DNA of 38,769 nt, taken from positions 1-38,769 of the forward strand of contig JAIQGB010000010.1 of assembly GCA_020072905.1 (NCBI GenBank). Direction: 5' to 3'. Under the pieces are notes generated by a model. That model was not told the DNA's origin. It ran no database searches and worked only from the letters and a program-made list of their open reading frames with translations. How positions within the stretch are numbered: the stretch's first letter is position 1; the number at the start of each line of letters is the position of its first letter. The translations under genes and the position numbers were made by a program. Shown here in pieces: positions 1-9,106 of the stretch. Source of the DNA: Terriglobia bacterium. GTDB lineage: Bacteria; Acidobacteriota; Terriglobia; UBA7540.

Positions 1-475
1 TGCCGTCCTTGTCGTAATCCACCCAGGCGGCGCTCGCCCCGTAGCCCGCATTGTTGACGCCGGAGGTCTTGGTCACATCCTTGAAGGTGCCGTTGTGCTC
101 ATTGTGAAAGAGGCGCGATTCGCCCAGTCCGGTGATGTAGATGTCGTCCCAGCCGTCGTTATCGTAATCCCCGATGGCCGCGCCCATGCCATACAGCTCT
201 ACGTCCAAGCGCGCGCGCGCCGTCACATCTGTAAAAGTCCCGTTGCCATTGTTGTGATAAAGCTTGAGCGTCGTGCGCTTCACCTTGTGGCCGGGAAAGT
301 CGGAACCGTTGACGAGCAGGATGGCGGGATTTCCGTCGTTATCGTAGTCAATGAAGGCGCAGCCCGGGCCCATGGTTTCCGGCAGGAACTTCTTCCCGAA
401 TGCACCCGTGTTGTGCACGAAGCGAATCCCCGCCGGCTGCGTGATGTCCACGAAGCGCGCGCCACCACAGCGGGA
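1..475 (-). CDS. CRTAC1/FG-GAP (VCBS) repeat module, partial, out of frame with the upstream TPR gene
   Basis: The minus strand is open in this frame from about 532 to the window edge, and I translated it by hand. It reads GARFVDITQPAGIRFVH, then three FG-GAP/VCBS calcium-loop repeats (DYDNDGNPAILL, DYDNDGWDDIYI, DYDKDG) separated by LYHNNGNGTFTDVT-like strands. This is the start of a CRTAC1-type secreted beta-propeller, often followed by an ASPIC/UnbV domain beyond the edge. No ATG opens this frame: a TAG lies at 533-535 and the first plausible codon is a GTG at 451 inside the conserved FVDIT motif. The module therefore looks like the C-terminal part of the upstream cytochrome/TPR protein, separated by a frameshift near 475-580. 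A separate gene with a non-canonical start is the alternative. Confidence 0.75.
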
Positions 476-3453
476 GCATGATGAGAGCCCCGCCTGCTCT
501 CCGCATACTGCTCTCTGTTCGCTGCCTTCTGCCTACCGCCTTCTGCATACTGCTTTCTGCCTTCTGCTTTCTCCAGCGGCGCCGAAACATGCTCGTGGAT
601 GGGCTGCGCTTCGTTGTTGTCCTGCGGACTCTTCAGGATGAAGGGGCCGGTGATGGCTCGCGAACTTTCGTCGGCCTTGAAGCGCAGATAGAGCTTCGCT
701 TCGCGATCGGAGAGCGCGTCGTTGCCCAGGCCGCGATGGCAGAGCATCAGGTTGTAGTGGGCTTCCAGGTCCTCGGGATCCACGGCGAGGGTCTTCTCGA
801 ATTCCCCGACCGCCTCGCGATATTTGCGCTGCAGAAAGAGCATGCGTCCCATCTGGTTGTGCACCACGCGGTCGCGCGGGTAGCGCGCTGAGGCCTTGGC
901 GAACTCTTCGTAAGCCTGCGCATATTTGCCGTCGGCTTTGAGCGCCAGCCCGTAATAGTAGTGCGCGCTCGCCAGGCGTGGATTGATCTCGATGGCCTTC
1001 TGCACAAACGGTTTCGCGGCTTCCGTGTTTCCTTCCTGCACCCGCGCGCGCGCCACGTTCACCCAGCCGTCGGCGTAGCCAGGCTCGAGTTTCGTCACTC
1101 TCAGAAATGCTTGCTCTGCGCCCTTCAAATCGCCTTGCAGCAACAGGCCGATGCCGTAATCGTTCCAGCGCTCGCGGTCGGCGGGATCGAGCGCCAGCGT
1201 TTCCTTGAAGGGCGGCTGGTTCTTCGCCACCACCGGCACGGTCTGGGTGGTTTCCGACATCACCACAATCGGCACGTCAGGAATCCGTTTGGATTGCGCC
1301 GAAACGTCCGCGAGGCTGCCTTTGAAAATCCAGCGCCGGTCGTCGTAATGCTTGGTGACTTGGCCTTCCTTGTCCGCGGGATCAGGAATGCCGGCGAAAG
1401 CCCATTGCGTATTCCACCAGGAGAACTTGCGGTAGTTGAGCTTGGCAGTCAGCGTAATGGTGTCGCCGCAATCTTCGGGGACCTTCAGCCGGAAATGCAC
1501 CGCGTCCGCCGCGCCGGGCGGAATCAGCCGCGCGTACATCGTCGCGCGCGTCGCCCAGGCGTTGCGCTTGTTGATGGGATTGCCGTGCCCGTCGAGCTGG
1601 AGCGAGCGGTAGAAATGCGCGCCGGGTTCGACGGGGCCGTGCCCGTCGTCCTCCACCTGGCCGCTCCAGAAGATCACGCGACCTTTGTTGTCCCGCGCCT
1701 GCAGCTCCAGCCAGCAGTCAAAGGCGTCGACCGTGCCGCCCGGGAAGAAGTGGCCAACGCGCCGGGTGCGCACCACCACCTCCACGCGCACGGTGTCGCC
1801 GCGGCGAACCTGCGCCTTGACGCGGCCGAGCGGCGCCATAAGCTTGACGGGAGCGAGACCCTGGACGCCGACTCCCGCTAGGCCCGCCGACGATTCCTCC
1901 CCGACCGCAAATGTGCTGGCCAGTTGCGGCCCTTCCGCGCCCGCCCTTACGGCTTCGACGCCTGCGGGGGTCTCGGCGGGCTCCTCGGCAAGCGCGAAGA
2001 TGTCCACCGTCACCGCGCCTCTCAAGAAATTCTCCACCTCGCGGATCTGTCGCTGATCACCGTACGAGGCCGGCACGGCTGTATTCGCTGCGGCAAAGCG
2101 GTGCGAGTGCACATAGCCGTTGATGTTGGCAAAATCGTTCGACGGCACCAAGGGCATGTGGCAATCGGCGCACTGCTGGGGCTTGGGCGGATAGTAAAAA
2201 GATCGAGCGCCCTGGCCGGAAACGCCGCTCGCCTGCCAGTTGTCGTAATCGTTGAAGCCGCGAATCCAGCGGTAATTATTCACGGGCACATCCAGGTGAA
2301 CCTTGTGGCACACCGAACAGAACTCGGGGAGCATGTTCGGGTCACGATGGAAGGGCTTGAGGAAAGCGTTGCGGTGCGGCTTGGGATTCAGTTTGACGGC
2401 GTAATTGTGGACGGCCAGGAGCAGCGGATTCTTGCTGGAAGCCAGCGCGTCGAGCGGCGGGTAATCCATGACGAACCCGCCCTGGCCCATGGTGTTCTTG
2501 ACGTGCACGATTGAGTGGCAGGACATGCAACCCAGGCCGTTCTGCGCTTCGCGCGTGTGGAGGATTTCGCGGATGGGACGCTTTTGCATCTTGTCGGCGA
2601 AGGCGATGGCATGGTCGTGGCAGCCGGCACACCACATCGAGGACTTGATGCCGATGGTGTCCTGCATGTACTCGATGGACTTCCGGTACCACTGGTTGTT
2701 GAACGACGCCATGTGGTGCATCGAGCTGAACCACTGCTTGTAGATATCCGCGTGGCAGGCTTTGCAGGACTCGGAATCCATGAAGAACTGCGAGGTGATG
2801 GGTTTGCCGTCGGTGGTGGTGGCGGAACTCGGGAACATCAGGCTGTTCGGTCCGCCGCCTTCTCCATTCATGCTCAGGGGCGCCGTGTCCGGATTGCGAA
2901 TCAGAAACTGCGGATTGGGCCGCAACTGGTGGTAGGCGGCGACGGCCCCATAGAACGCCAGCGAGACCAGCATCACCCCGACGCTCCACTGCCACGCACG
3001 ACGTTCGAAATTCGAAACTGGCAAATCGAAACTGGACGAATTTCGATTTTCAAACTTCGAATTTCCTGCCACGATGCGCGACCGCCAACCGGCAAGCAGC
3101 AAACCCAGTCCAACGATTGCGCATGCCACGTGGGCGTAGAGCTCCCAGCTATGCGGCCGGGTCATGCCGGCGATGGCGAGGAAGACTCCGAACCCCGCGG
3201 ACACTGTAAATAACGAGACTATGGCCTTCCCGACAGCGCCCGCGAACAGCTTTCGGTTCCGCGCCAGGAAGACGCCGAACAGAATCCCAGCCAGGGCTCC
3301 CAGGAATGGATGGAGCAGGGCGTTCGAGACGTAGAAGAGGTTCGGGTCGCCGTACGCCGCCAGGTAGGCGCTATTCACCACCAGGAGCAGCGCAAGAATC
3401 AAGAGAACCTTCACCGCTCTCAGGCCGCGTTGACTTTGTCCTTCAGTTTCCAT
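280..3453 (-). CDS. Membrane-anchored pentaheme cytochrome c with C-terminal TPR repeats
   Basis: This is a likely periplasm-facing electron-transfer protein. The N-terminus carries about five hydrophobic segments (residues ~15-35, 45-65, 70-95, 105-125, 155-175). Five CXXCH heme motifs follow: CKACH, CAGCH, CMSCH, CSVCH and CADCH, around residues 230-430. A beta-rich segment comes next, then about four TPR units (residues ~780-960, for example DYGIGLLLQGDLKGAEQAFL). After QPIHEHV the protein enters the repeat tract and then reads the CRTAC1 region out of frame, so the last ~70 residues (…SLTTITTEIPP…) are probably not native. An in-frame AT-rich tract also sits between the fourth and fifth hydrophobic segments. 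The electron partner and substrate cannot be told from sequence. The domain calls are firm; the gene end is not. Confidence 0.85.
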   Translation of the reverse strand: METEGQSQRGLRAVKVLLILALLLVVNSAYLAAYGDPNLFYVSNALLHPFLGALAGILFGVFLARNRKLFAGAVGKAIVSLFTVSAGFGVFLAIAGMTRPHSWELYAHVACAIVGLGLLLAGWRSRIVAGNSKFENRNSSSFDLPVSNFERRAWQWSVGVMLVSLAFYGAVAAYHQLRPNPQFLIRNPDTAPLSMNGEGGGPNSLMFPSSATTTDGKPITSQFFMDSESCKACHADIYKQWFSSMHHMASFNNQWYRKSIEYMQDTIGIKSSMWCAGCHDHAIAFADKMQKRPIREILHTREAQNGLGCMSCHSIVHVKNTMGQGGFVMDYPPLDALASSKNPLLLAVHNYAVKLNPKPHRNAFLKPFHRDPNMLPEFCSVCHKVHLDVPVNNYRWIRGFNDYDNWQASGVSGQGARSFYYPPKPQQCADCHMPLVPSNDFANINGYVHSHRFAAANTAVPASYGDQRQIREVENFLRGAVTVDIFALAEEPAETPAGVEAVRAGAEGPQLASTFAVGEESSAGLAGVGVQGLAPVKLMAPLGRVKAQVRRGDTVRVEVVVRTRRVGHFFPGGTVDAFDCWLELQARDNKGRVIFWSGQVEDDGHGPVEPGAHFYRSLQLDGHGNPINKRNAWATRATMYARLIPPGAADAVHFRLKVPEDCGDTITLTAKLNYRKFSWWNTQWAFAGIPDPADKEGQVTKHYDDRRWIFKGSLADVSAQSKRIPDVPIVVMSETTQTVPVVAKNQPPFKETLALDPADRERWNDYGIGLLLQGDLKGAEQAFLRVTKLEPGYADGWVNVARARVQEGNTEAAKPFVQKAIEINPRLASAHYYYGLALKADGKYAQAYEEFAKASARYPRDRVVHNQMGRMLFLQRKYREAVGEFEKTLAVDPEDLEAHYNLMLCHRGLGNDALSDREAKLYLRFKADESSRAITGPFILKSPQDNNEAQPIHEHVSAPLEKAEGRKQYAEGGRQKAANREQYAESRRGSHHAPAVVARASWTSRSRRGFASCTTRVHSGRSSCRKPWARAAPSLTTITTEIPPSCSSTVPTFPATR
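494..576. repeat. Imperfect TTCTGCC/GCATACTGC mini-repeat tract
   Basis: The plus strand repeats variants of CTGCCTTCTGC, GCATACTGC and CTTTCTGC over about 80 nt. The composition is pyrimidine-skewed and unlike flanking codons. On the minus strand it reads as low-complexity Lys/Arg/Glu/Gln sequence (KQYAEGGRQKAANREQYAE) between the TPR and CRTAC1 modules. Such tracts normally sit between genes. Here it marks the point where the reading frame is lost. Confidence 0.7.
3003..3065. repeat. AT-rich TTCGAAATTCGAAA-type tract inside a coding region
   Basis: The plus strand holds TTCGAAATTCGAAACTGG, ATCGAAACTGG, GAATTTCGATTTTC and CTTCGAATTTCC in ~63 nt. It is far more AT-rich than its surroundings. 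On the minus strand it is read in frame as SKFENRNSSSFDLPVSNFERR, in the loop between two hydrophobic segments of the cytochrome. Palindromic TTCGAA units of this kind are usually intergenic, so this looks like a repeat insertion tolerated in a loop. Confidence 0.6.
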
Positions 3454-3582
3454 TCAACGGTTGCGTTGCTGCTTCTCCCTGCGCCCGAATGTCGCATCTA
3501 CCTTCGCGAATCGCTCCCAAGTTCTTCAAGACACTTCTGGCCAAAGTCACGCTCGTTCGAGCCGGTTTCGACGACTGCCGGC

Positions 3583-6500
3583 CTAGAATGTGAGGCGCGT
3601 TCCAAACTGAATCTGTCGGCCGGGATGCATGGCCATGGTGATTGTTCCAAACTGGGGCGTATTCACGAAGCGGTTGGGCGTGCCCAGGTTGGTTTGGTTG
3701 AGCGCGTTAAAGAATTCGGCGCGAAATTGCAGGGCGATCCGCTCGCTCATGCGGAACTGGCGCGTCAAAGCGAGATCGAGCAGTTGCATTCCCGGGCCTT
3801 CGACGGTGTTGCGGCCAACGTTACCGAACTGGAAGGCAGGCGGCGCCGCAAACGCTGCGGGATTGAACCACGCCGAGGTTGTCCGCATGCCCTCCGGGAA
3901 CACGGGTTCTCCCGTCGCGTTGGCGCGGATGGGATTTTCGCCCAACAATGTTCCCGCATTTGCAGTGTCACCAAAAACGGAAATCGTAAAGGGGAATCCC
4001 GTCTGCACCTGATAGACGGTGGCGAGACTCCAACCCGAACTCAGGTATTCGAGAGTCTTGTTCATCTTCGAACCTGGCAGGTCATAGACGACGCTTGCCA
4101 CGAAGCGCTGCCGGATATCGCACGCCAGTCCTTTCTCGAGACTCAGATTCGAATTGTCCTGGGGGATGGCCGATTCATCCATGGGCGAGCGGAAGTCGGG
4201 AGCATTGGTCAGGCTCTTGGCGTAAGTGTAATTGGTGATGAAGGTCAGGCCGTGACTGAAGCGACGGCGGGCGTCAATCCACCCGGCGTCGTACCAACTC
4301 CGCGCCGTGTTCTCGAGCATGTTGATGCCGGAAACAGGGAAGGTGGAGCTGGTCATCTGAAAGTCGTCGGGAAAAACCGTCCCGGGCAGGAAGCTGATCT
4401 TCGGGAACGGACGGCGAGGACCGATGGGTCCGGGCCCTGGGGGTGCGTTGTTAATCAGGTGGGCGCGTTGCAGATGGAATCCCCGCGTACCCTGATAGCC
4501 CGCTTCCACGACGATGCTGCCCGGCAGGGCCTTTTGCAGCGAGAAGCTCCACTGGTTGACGTACTGCGCTGGTGCATGCGGGTCGGCCGCGGCGAAGCTG
4601 ATGGTCGTCTCCCCGAGCACGGCGTCGCCGAAATTAAAGCCCGTCAAACTGGGCGTGAAATTATCGCTCTGCTGTGTTTCTGCGAACACGAGTGGCGGCA
4701 CGTGGCGCTGATTACAGAATGTGTTCATGTTTACTGGAGTGTAGAAAACCCCGAAGGCGCCGCGAATGACGAATCCGAGACGGCCGGGGACAACGTGCGC
4801 GAAGCCGAAGCGCGGCGCGAAGTTGTGGAGGTTGGGTTCCATCAATCCTCGCGGCATCCCCAGCTGGCCGCCGACAAAGGCGTAGGGTTTTCCATTAACA
4901 AAGGTCAGGTTGCTGTTGGGCGCCAGGAAGTCGGCGAGTGGAGTTGCAAATTCGTAGCGTACGCCGAAGTTGAGTGTGGTGGAATTCGTCACCCGCCAAT
5001 CGTCCTGAAGGAATCCATCGAAGTAGGATTGCCGCAAGTCCATCTTGGGAATGCCTGCCTGGCGCTGCTTGACGACCGGCAATCCCAGCAGGAAGCTGGC
5101 CAAGCCTGACCCGGTGCCATCGTTTGTGGCGGTGCGGGTGGTGAAGCCGTTGGTGAACTGGTAGAAACCGCGGTTCTGGAAGAAGCCCCACATGGGCCAG
5201 AAGAAACGACGATAGTCGCCGCCGATTTTGAGTGAGTGGCGTCCTATCTGACGGTTCCAGATGTCGCCGACCTGGAGCATGGTGTCCCAATCCTGCACGG
5301 GCGTGGCGGCAAACGAGTCACCGAAGCCGTCGTATCCCTGAACCGCGAACCAAGGCATGCCCCAAGCGCCCTTCCCACCGAAGCCCACGCCCTGAATCCC
5401 CAGTTGCGTGACGTAGTCGTTGGTGAAGTTGTTTTCCGAATAGCGATGCATGGAGAGCCGGGACATCCCGACCCAGAGCGTGTTCACTGCGGTGGGTGAA
5501 AGGATGTGGGTATGCGAAACCGTCAGGTTCTGCGCCTGGTTGTCATCGAAGGCTCCGAAGCCCGGCAGGTTTTGGGGCGTGAAGTCTTTTTCGTGTCCGA
5601 TAGAGTAGCGCGCGAACAAGCTATCGGCTTCGCGGAAACTGTGGTCGACGCGGAATGTGCCCTGGTCGGACGAATTGCGATTGGTACGCAGGTCAAGGTA
5701 GTTGTTGGAAGCCGGACCGCTGCCCGAGCCCATCCCCATGGGGTCATCGCCCGGGGCCAAGTTGGGGAGGGGCAGCGCATTCAGAACCTGCAGCGCCACC
5801 GGGTTCAGCATTTCTTCGGGAATCATGTTGTCCGCAAAGGGCTCCCGAATCATCTTCGGATTGCTCGGGCTCACTGGCTTGGCGGGATCGAAGTTGGGAT
5901 TGGCGTGGGCGCTCAATGGATTGTAGATCGTGTTGCCGCTCTCGCTGAAGTCGCCCATGCGTTCCAGCATAGTAGGGACGGTGGCCACCTTGGTCACACC
6001 GTTGCTAAGGCGAAACCCTTCATAGTTCGCAAAGAAAAAGGTCTTGCCCTTGCGGATAGGGCCGCTCAGGGCCCCGCCGAATTGGTTCTGAGAGAGATGG
6101 GGGATGTGGCTGGGATCGTTGAGGGAACGGGCATCGAGGGCGCTGTTGCGCATGAATTCGTAGACGTCGCCATGGAGTTGGTTGCCGCCAGACTTCGTGA
6201 CGATGTTGATTTGCGCGCCGCCCGCTCCGCCAAACTCAGCGGAGTAACTTCCCGTCTGCACTTTGAATTCGCGCACTGCGTCGGGCGAAGGGCTGAACGC
6301 CAGGGTGTTGAACGTGGGGTCGGTGTTGATCGAGCCGTCCAGGATGAAGTAATTGGCGTTGGGCCGCGCGCCGCCCACGCTCAGAGCGGAATTCTGCTGC
6401 GGCCGCCAGTAGAGCGGGTTGGCATTACCCGCCTGCGCACCGGAGCCGCTGTGAACGCTCGGCGCCAGTTGCGCGAGGTCGAGGAGGTGCCGGCCATTGA

Positions 6501-6942
6501 GGGGAAGGTCCCGCGTGAGCGTGGGCTCGACGACTTCGCCCAGACTCGCATCAGCAGTGCGCAGCATCTGGATTGAGCCAACCACCTCGATGCGCTGCGA
6601 GACCTCCCCCACCTTCAGGGTCAGGTCCAGCCGAAGAGCTTGATTGATTTCCAATGTCACGTCCCGAACCTCGGCGGCAAAACCCCGCGCTTTGGCCGCA
6701 AGTTCGTAGGGGCCAGGGTTGAGTCCGGGAAACTGGTAGGTGCCGGAAGTTGAGGTCTCCGCCGTGCGCTCCAGTCCCGTCTGCGCCTCGGTGAGGATGA
6801 TGGTGACTCCCGCCATGGGAAGACCCTGCGAGTCACTCACGATGCCGTCGACGTGCGCGCCGTTGGCCTGCGAATGCAACGGGGGAACCAGAGCTCCCAG
6901 AAGAAGCAGGCCGGACAGAGAAATCACGGTGAAGCGTTTCAT
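3583..6942 (-). CDS. Oar-like TonB-dependent receptor with carboxypeptidase regulatory-like domain
   Basis: This 1119-residue outer-membrane protein starts with a clear signal peptide (residues 1-25, ending LHSQA). A carboxypeptidase regulatory-like (Ig-like) domain spans ~28-110 (GIVSDSQGLPMAGVTI…GTYQFPGLNPGPYELAAKARGF). A plug domain follows (residues ~120-250, with LPLNGRHLLDLAQLAPSV), then a long beta-barrel. It ends in Phe (FGTRLTF), as expected for recognition by the barrel assembly machinery. Architecture and length match the large Oar-type receptors expanded in Acidobacteriota, which are thought to import large oligomeric substrates. The ligand is unknown. The gene lies on the same strand as, and downstream of, a ROK regulator. 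An 11-bp palindrome and a weak TTGACT promoter lie in the 206-nt gap. Confidence 0.93.
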   Translation of the reverse strand: MKRFTVISLSGLLLLGALVPPLHSQANGAHVDGIVSDSQGLPMAGVTIILTEAQTGLERTAETSTSGTYQFPGLNPGPYELAAKARGFAAEVRDVTLEINQALRLDLTLKVGEVSQRIEVVGSIQMLRTADASLGEVVEPTLTRDLPLNGRHLLDLAQLAPSVHSGSGAQAGNANPLYWRPQQNSALSVGGARPNANYFILDGSINTDPTFNTLAFSPSPDAVREFKVQTGSYSAEFGGAGGAQINIVTKSGGNQLHGDVYEFMRNSALDARSLNDPSHIPHLSQNQFGGALSGPIRKGKTFFFANYEGFRLSNGVTKVATVPTMLERMGDFSESGNTIYNPLSAHANPNFDPAKPVSPSNPKMIREPFADNMIPEEMLNPVALQVLNALPLPNLAPGDDPMGMGSGSGPASNNYLDLRTNRNSSDQGTFRVDHSFREADSLFARYSIGHEKDFTPQNLPGFGAFDDNQAQNLTVSHTHILSPTAVNTLWVGMSRLSMHRYSENNFTNDYVTQLGIQGVGFGGKGAWGMPWFAVQGYDGFGDSFAATPVQDWDTMLQVGDIWNRQIGRHSLKIGGDYRRFFWPMWGFFQNRGFYQFTNGFTTRTATNDGTGSGLASFLLGLPVVKQRQAGIPKMDLRQSYFDGFLQDDWRVTNSTTLNFGVRYEFATPLADFLAPNSNLTFVNGKPYAFVGGQLGMPRGLMEPNLHNFAPRFGFAHVVPGRLGFVIRGAFGVFYTPVNMNTFCNQRHVPPLVFAETQQSDNFTPSLTGFNFGDAVLGETTISFAAADPHAPAQYVNQWSFSLQKALPGSIVVEAGYQGTRGFHLQRAHLINNAPPGPGPIGPRRPFPKISFLPGTVFPDDFQMTSSTFPVSGINMLENTARSWYDAGWIDARRRFSHGLTFITNYTYAKSLTNAPDFRSPMDESAIPQDNSNLSLEKGLACDIRQRFVASVVYDLPGSKMNKTLEYLSSGWSLATVYQVQTGFPFTISVFGDTANAGTLLGENPIRANATGEPVFPEGMRTTSAWFNPAAFAAPPAFQFGNVGRNTVEGPGMQLLDLALTRQFRMSERIALQFRAEFFNALNQTNLGTPNRFVNTPQFGTITMAMHPGRQIQFGTRLTF

Positions 6943-7068
6943 ATCAGCTCCCGGGTGTGAAATGCAGAGCGGCCACCGTGAAGATGGCCTCTCTACTCAC
7001 CCAATACCCGACGGCTTGGATTCTTGGAACTCTACGGTGAAAAGTAGTTTCGCCCCGACAGAATACCC

Positions 7069-7131
7069 AGCGTAGGTCAGGGGCTCGGGGGAGTCAATAC
7101 TGGGAAGGGATTAGACGAACTGATTAAATCA
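7069..7131 (-). promoter_or_regulatory. Candidate promoter and 11-bp palindrome upstream of the TonB-dependent receptor
   Basis: In the gap upstream of the receptor gene the minus strand carries TTGACT (7092-7097) and, 17 nt on, a weak TACGCT -10 (7069-7074). Just upstream, TGATTAAATCA (7121-7131) is a perfect palindrome around a central A/T. It could be an operator, possibly for the adjacent ROK protein. The -10 is poor, so this is tentative. Confidence 0.3.
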
Positions 7132-7148
7132 ATCACCGGCCTTGTGGG

Positions 7149-8300
7149 CTACTGGAGCCGCCGGGAGCAGGCTTCCTGCGCCAGGGTCAGTGCGGAGCGA
7201 ATCGCCCCGTAGGTTTGAGCCTTGTCGCCGAGCAAGCTGAGCTTGAAGGGTGGAGTGATTTCCTTCTGGATGTGCCGCACGACCTTTTCGACGATGGCGA
7301 GCATCAGGTCGGGGTCGCCCTTGGCGATGCCGCCGCCAAAAACGATCAGATCGGGGTCGAGCACCGCCACGACATTCGCCATGCCCACGCCGAGCATGGT
7401 GAAGATTTTCTTCAGGACGGCGGTGGCCTGCGGATTCCCTTCGCGATGGGCCTGGAAGACGAAATAGGCGTCGCGCTCCTCGCGCAACCCGACGTCGCCG
7501 GGAGGGGGCGCGCCCAGGGCTTTGCGGCCTTCGGCGGCGATGCCCAGACCGGAGACGTAACTCTCAAAATAACCCGTGTCCGGAAACTCTTCTTCCCAGC
7601 GCTGCCACTCAACGTTCATGCGAAAGAGCTCGCCGGCCGACCCCGTGCGCCCGTGGTAGAGCTTGCCGTCCACGAACACGCCGGTGCCGATGCCGGTTCC
7701 CAGCGCCACAAAGACGAAGTTGTCCACGCCGCACGCCACACCGCGCCAATGCTCGCCGATCGCGGCCATGTTGGCGTCGTTCTCCATGAAGACGGGCACG
7801 CGAAAGACCTTTTCGAGTTCACGCCCGAGATGAATCTTTGTCCAGCCCGGCAAATTGTTGGCCCAGGCCACCACGCCGTGCTCCGTATCCACGGGGCTCG
7901 GCACGCCGACAGAGATGCCGCGCAATCGGCCGCGGCCCGCTGCGGACGCCAGATCTCGAATGCCTTCCTTGATCTGAGCGATCACCTTTCTCGGGCCGTC
8001 TTCCGGGCGGATCTTGATCGTGGAGTCGTTCAAGATTTCGCCGCGAAAGTCCGCCAGCGCAAAGTGCAGGTGGCTCCCGCCGAGGTCGATGCCGACGACG
8101 TACCCAAATTCCGGGTCGATGGCAACACTCCTGCCACGATCCTCGTACACCACCAGCTTCCGCCGCTCGAGCGGTCGAAGCTTGGCTTTGACGTTGGCAG
8201 GACGGAGTCCGGCAGACCGCGCAAGCTGAGTCAGGGAAACCTTACCCTGTGCTGATATCTCGCGAAACATTTGCTGGAGGAGACTTTCAGGCTTGGACAT
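7149..8300 (-). CDS. ROK-family transcriptional regulator / sugar-kinase-like protein
   Basis: Residues ~10-55 form a winged helix-turn-helix (KVSLTQLARSAGLRPANVKAKL), as in NagC/XylR-type ROK repressors. The ROK kinase-like fold follows, with the phosphate-binding loop VGIDLGGSHLHFAL (residues ~69-82) and the ROK signature VALGTGIGTGVFVDGKLYHG (residues ~200). The usual zinc site after this signature (CxCGxxxCxE) is not conserved: the matching stretch is FPDTGYFESYVSG, with no cysteine. That favours a divergent regulator over an active kinase. The family senses sugars or sugar phosphates. The adjacent receptor gene is a plausible target, but this is inference. Confidence 0.88.
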   Translation of the reverse strand: MSKPESLLQQMFREISAQGKVSLTQLARSAGLRPANVKAKLRPLERRKLVVYEDRGRSVAIDPEFGYVVGIDLGGSHLHFALADFRGEILNDSTIKIRPEDGPRKVIAQIKEGIRDLASAAGRGRLRGISVGVPSPVDTEHGVVAWANNLPGWTKIHLGRELEKVFRVPVFMENDANMAAIGEHWRGVACGVDNFVFVALGTGIGTGVFVDGKLYHGRTGSAGELFRMNVEWQRWEEEFPDTGYFESYVSGLGIAAEGRKALGAPPPGDVGLREERDAYFVFQAHREGNPQATAVLKKIFTMLGVGMANVVAVLDPDLIVFGGGIAKGDPDLMLAIVEKVVRHIQKEITPPFKLSLLGDKAQTYGAIRSALTLAQEACSRRLQ

Positions 8301-8400
8301 GCTTCACCCAGTTCCGCCGATTTGCCGCGATCGCGTCTGGCACAGGCCCCCTACGCTAAGGAATTGTCCTGCGGCGGTCAAGCGGAAGTTGCCGTGGGGA

Positions 8401-8919
8401 TTAGTGACGGGTTTTCTTCAAGACCATGTCCGAATACGATTGGCGAAGGATGTCCTGCGACGAAATCCCGAAGAGCTTCTGAAACCGCCGTGCTTGTTCT
8501 CGAGCCCGGCCGACCTTCCCGGAGCGGGAGACGGCCTCGACTTCGACGAAACGGCCGAGCCGGCGCACATTGTCGAGGTGGATCTTGACGTTGCCGACGA
8601 AGTAGATTTCCCGCCGCTTGGCGACGACCGCGCGCACCGGGAGCGTGTGGCGGAGGATGGCACAGAGGGAATTGCGCCGCGGCAGAAGCGTCATCTCGAT
8701 CCGCGCTCGGCGCGCGCGGGGTGTATCGGCGCGCTCGTAGAAGATCAGCGCGTTCTCGATGCGGCCCTCGCGCACCTTGAGGCGACCGCGCTGCACTTTG
8801 AAGTACGTATCCACCTGACGGTCGGTGCCCACGTAGCGCGCGCGGAGCCGCTTCAGGGCGGCGCGGACGTGACGCTCATCCTTCAAGCGCGCCTTGAATT
8901 CGTAGTTCGTAAGTTTCAT
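8401..8919 (-). CDS. CYTH-domain protein (class IV adenylate cyclase / triphosphatase-like)
   Basis: A 172-residue, single-domain CYTH protein. The family binds triphosphate substrates inside an eight-stranded tunnel lined by acidic and basic residues. Visible elements are the N-terminal NYEFKAR strand (a variant of ExExK), the VDTYFKVQRGRLKVRE segment (residues ~35-52), a central ARIEMTLLP strand and the C-terminal FVGNVKIHLDNVRRLGRFVEVE block. The order matches CyaB-like members. Whether it is a cyclase, a thiamine triphosphatase or another phosphohydrolase cannot be decided from sequence. It stands about 100 nt upstream of the ROK gene on the same strand and is divergent from the aldo/keto reductase. 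Confidence 0.85.
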   Translation of the reverse strand: MKLTNYEFKARLKDERHVRAALKRLRARYVGTDRQVDTYFKVQRGRLKVREGRIENALIFYERADTPRARRARIEMTLLPRRNSLCAILRHTLPVRAVVAKRREIYFVGNVKIHLDNVRRLGRFVEVEAVSRSGKVGRAREQARRFQKLFGISSQDILRQSYSDMVLKKTRH

Positions 8920-9106
8920 CCAGCCTGTCCGGAGAAAGGCAGCCCGCGAAATCCTTCCCGTCCCGGCCGCCTGGGTTCTCTCCTGGCAGTCCGGGCAGAG
9001 CGAGGCCGGGAAGCTCTTGGGCTTGCGGGTATTCTACCTCAGCCGCGGGTTGATTTCCTCTTCGTCAATTGGCACAATTCCGGCACCCCCGTTTAAGGAG
9101 CGGACG

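Noticed and set aside
3310-5109. 599-residue plus-strand ORF in the track
   Set aside because: It is antisense to the TonB-dependent receptor gene, which has clear domain motifs. Long antisense ORFs are common in GC-rich DNA.
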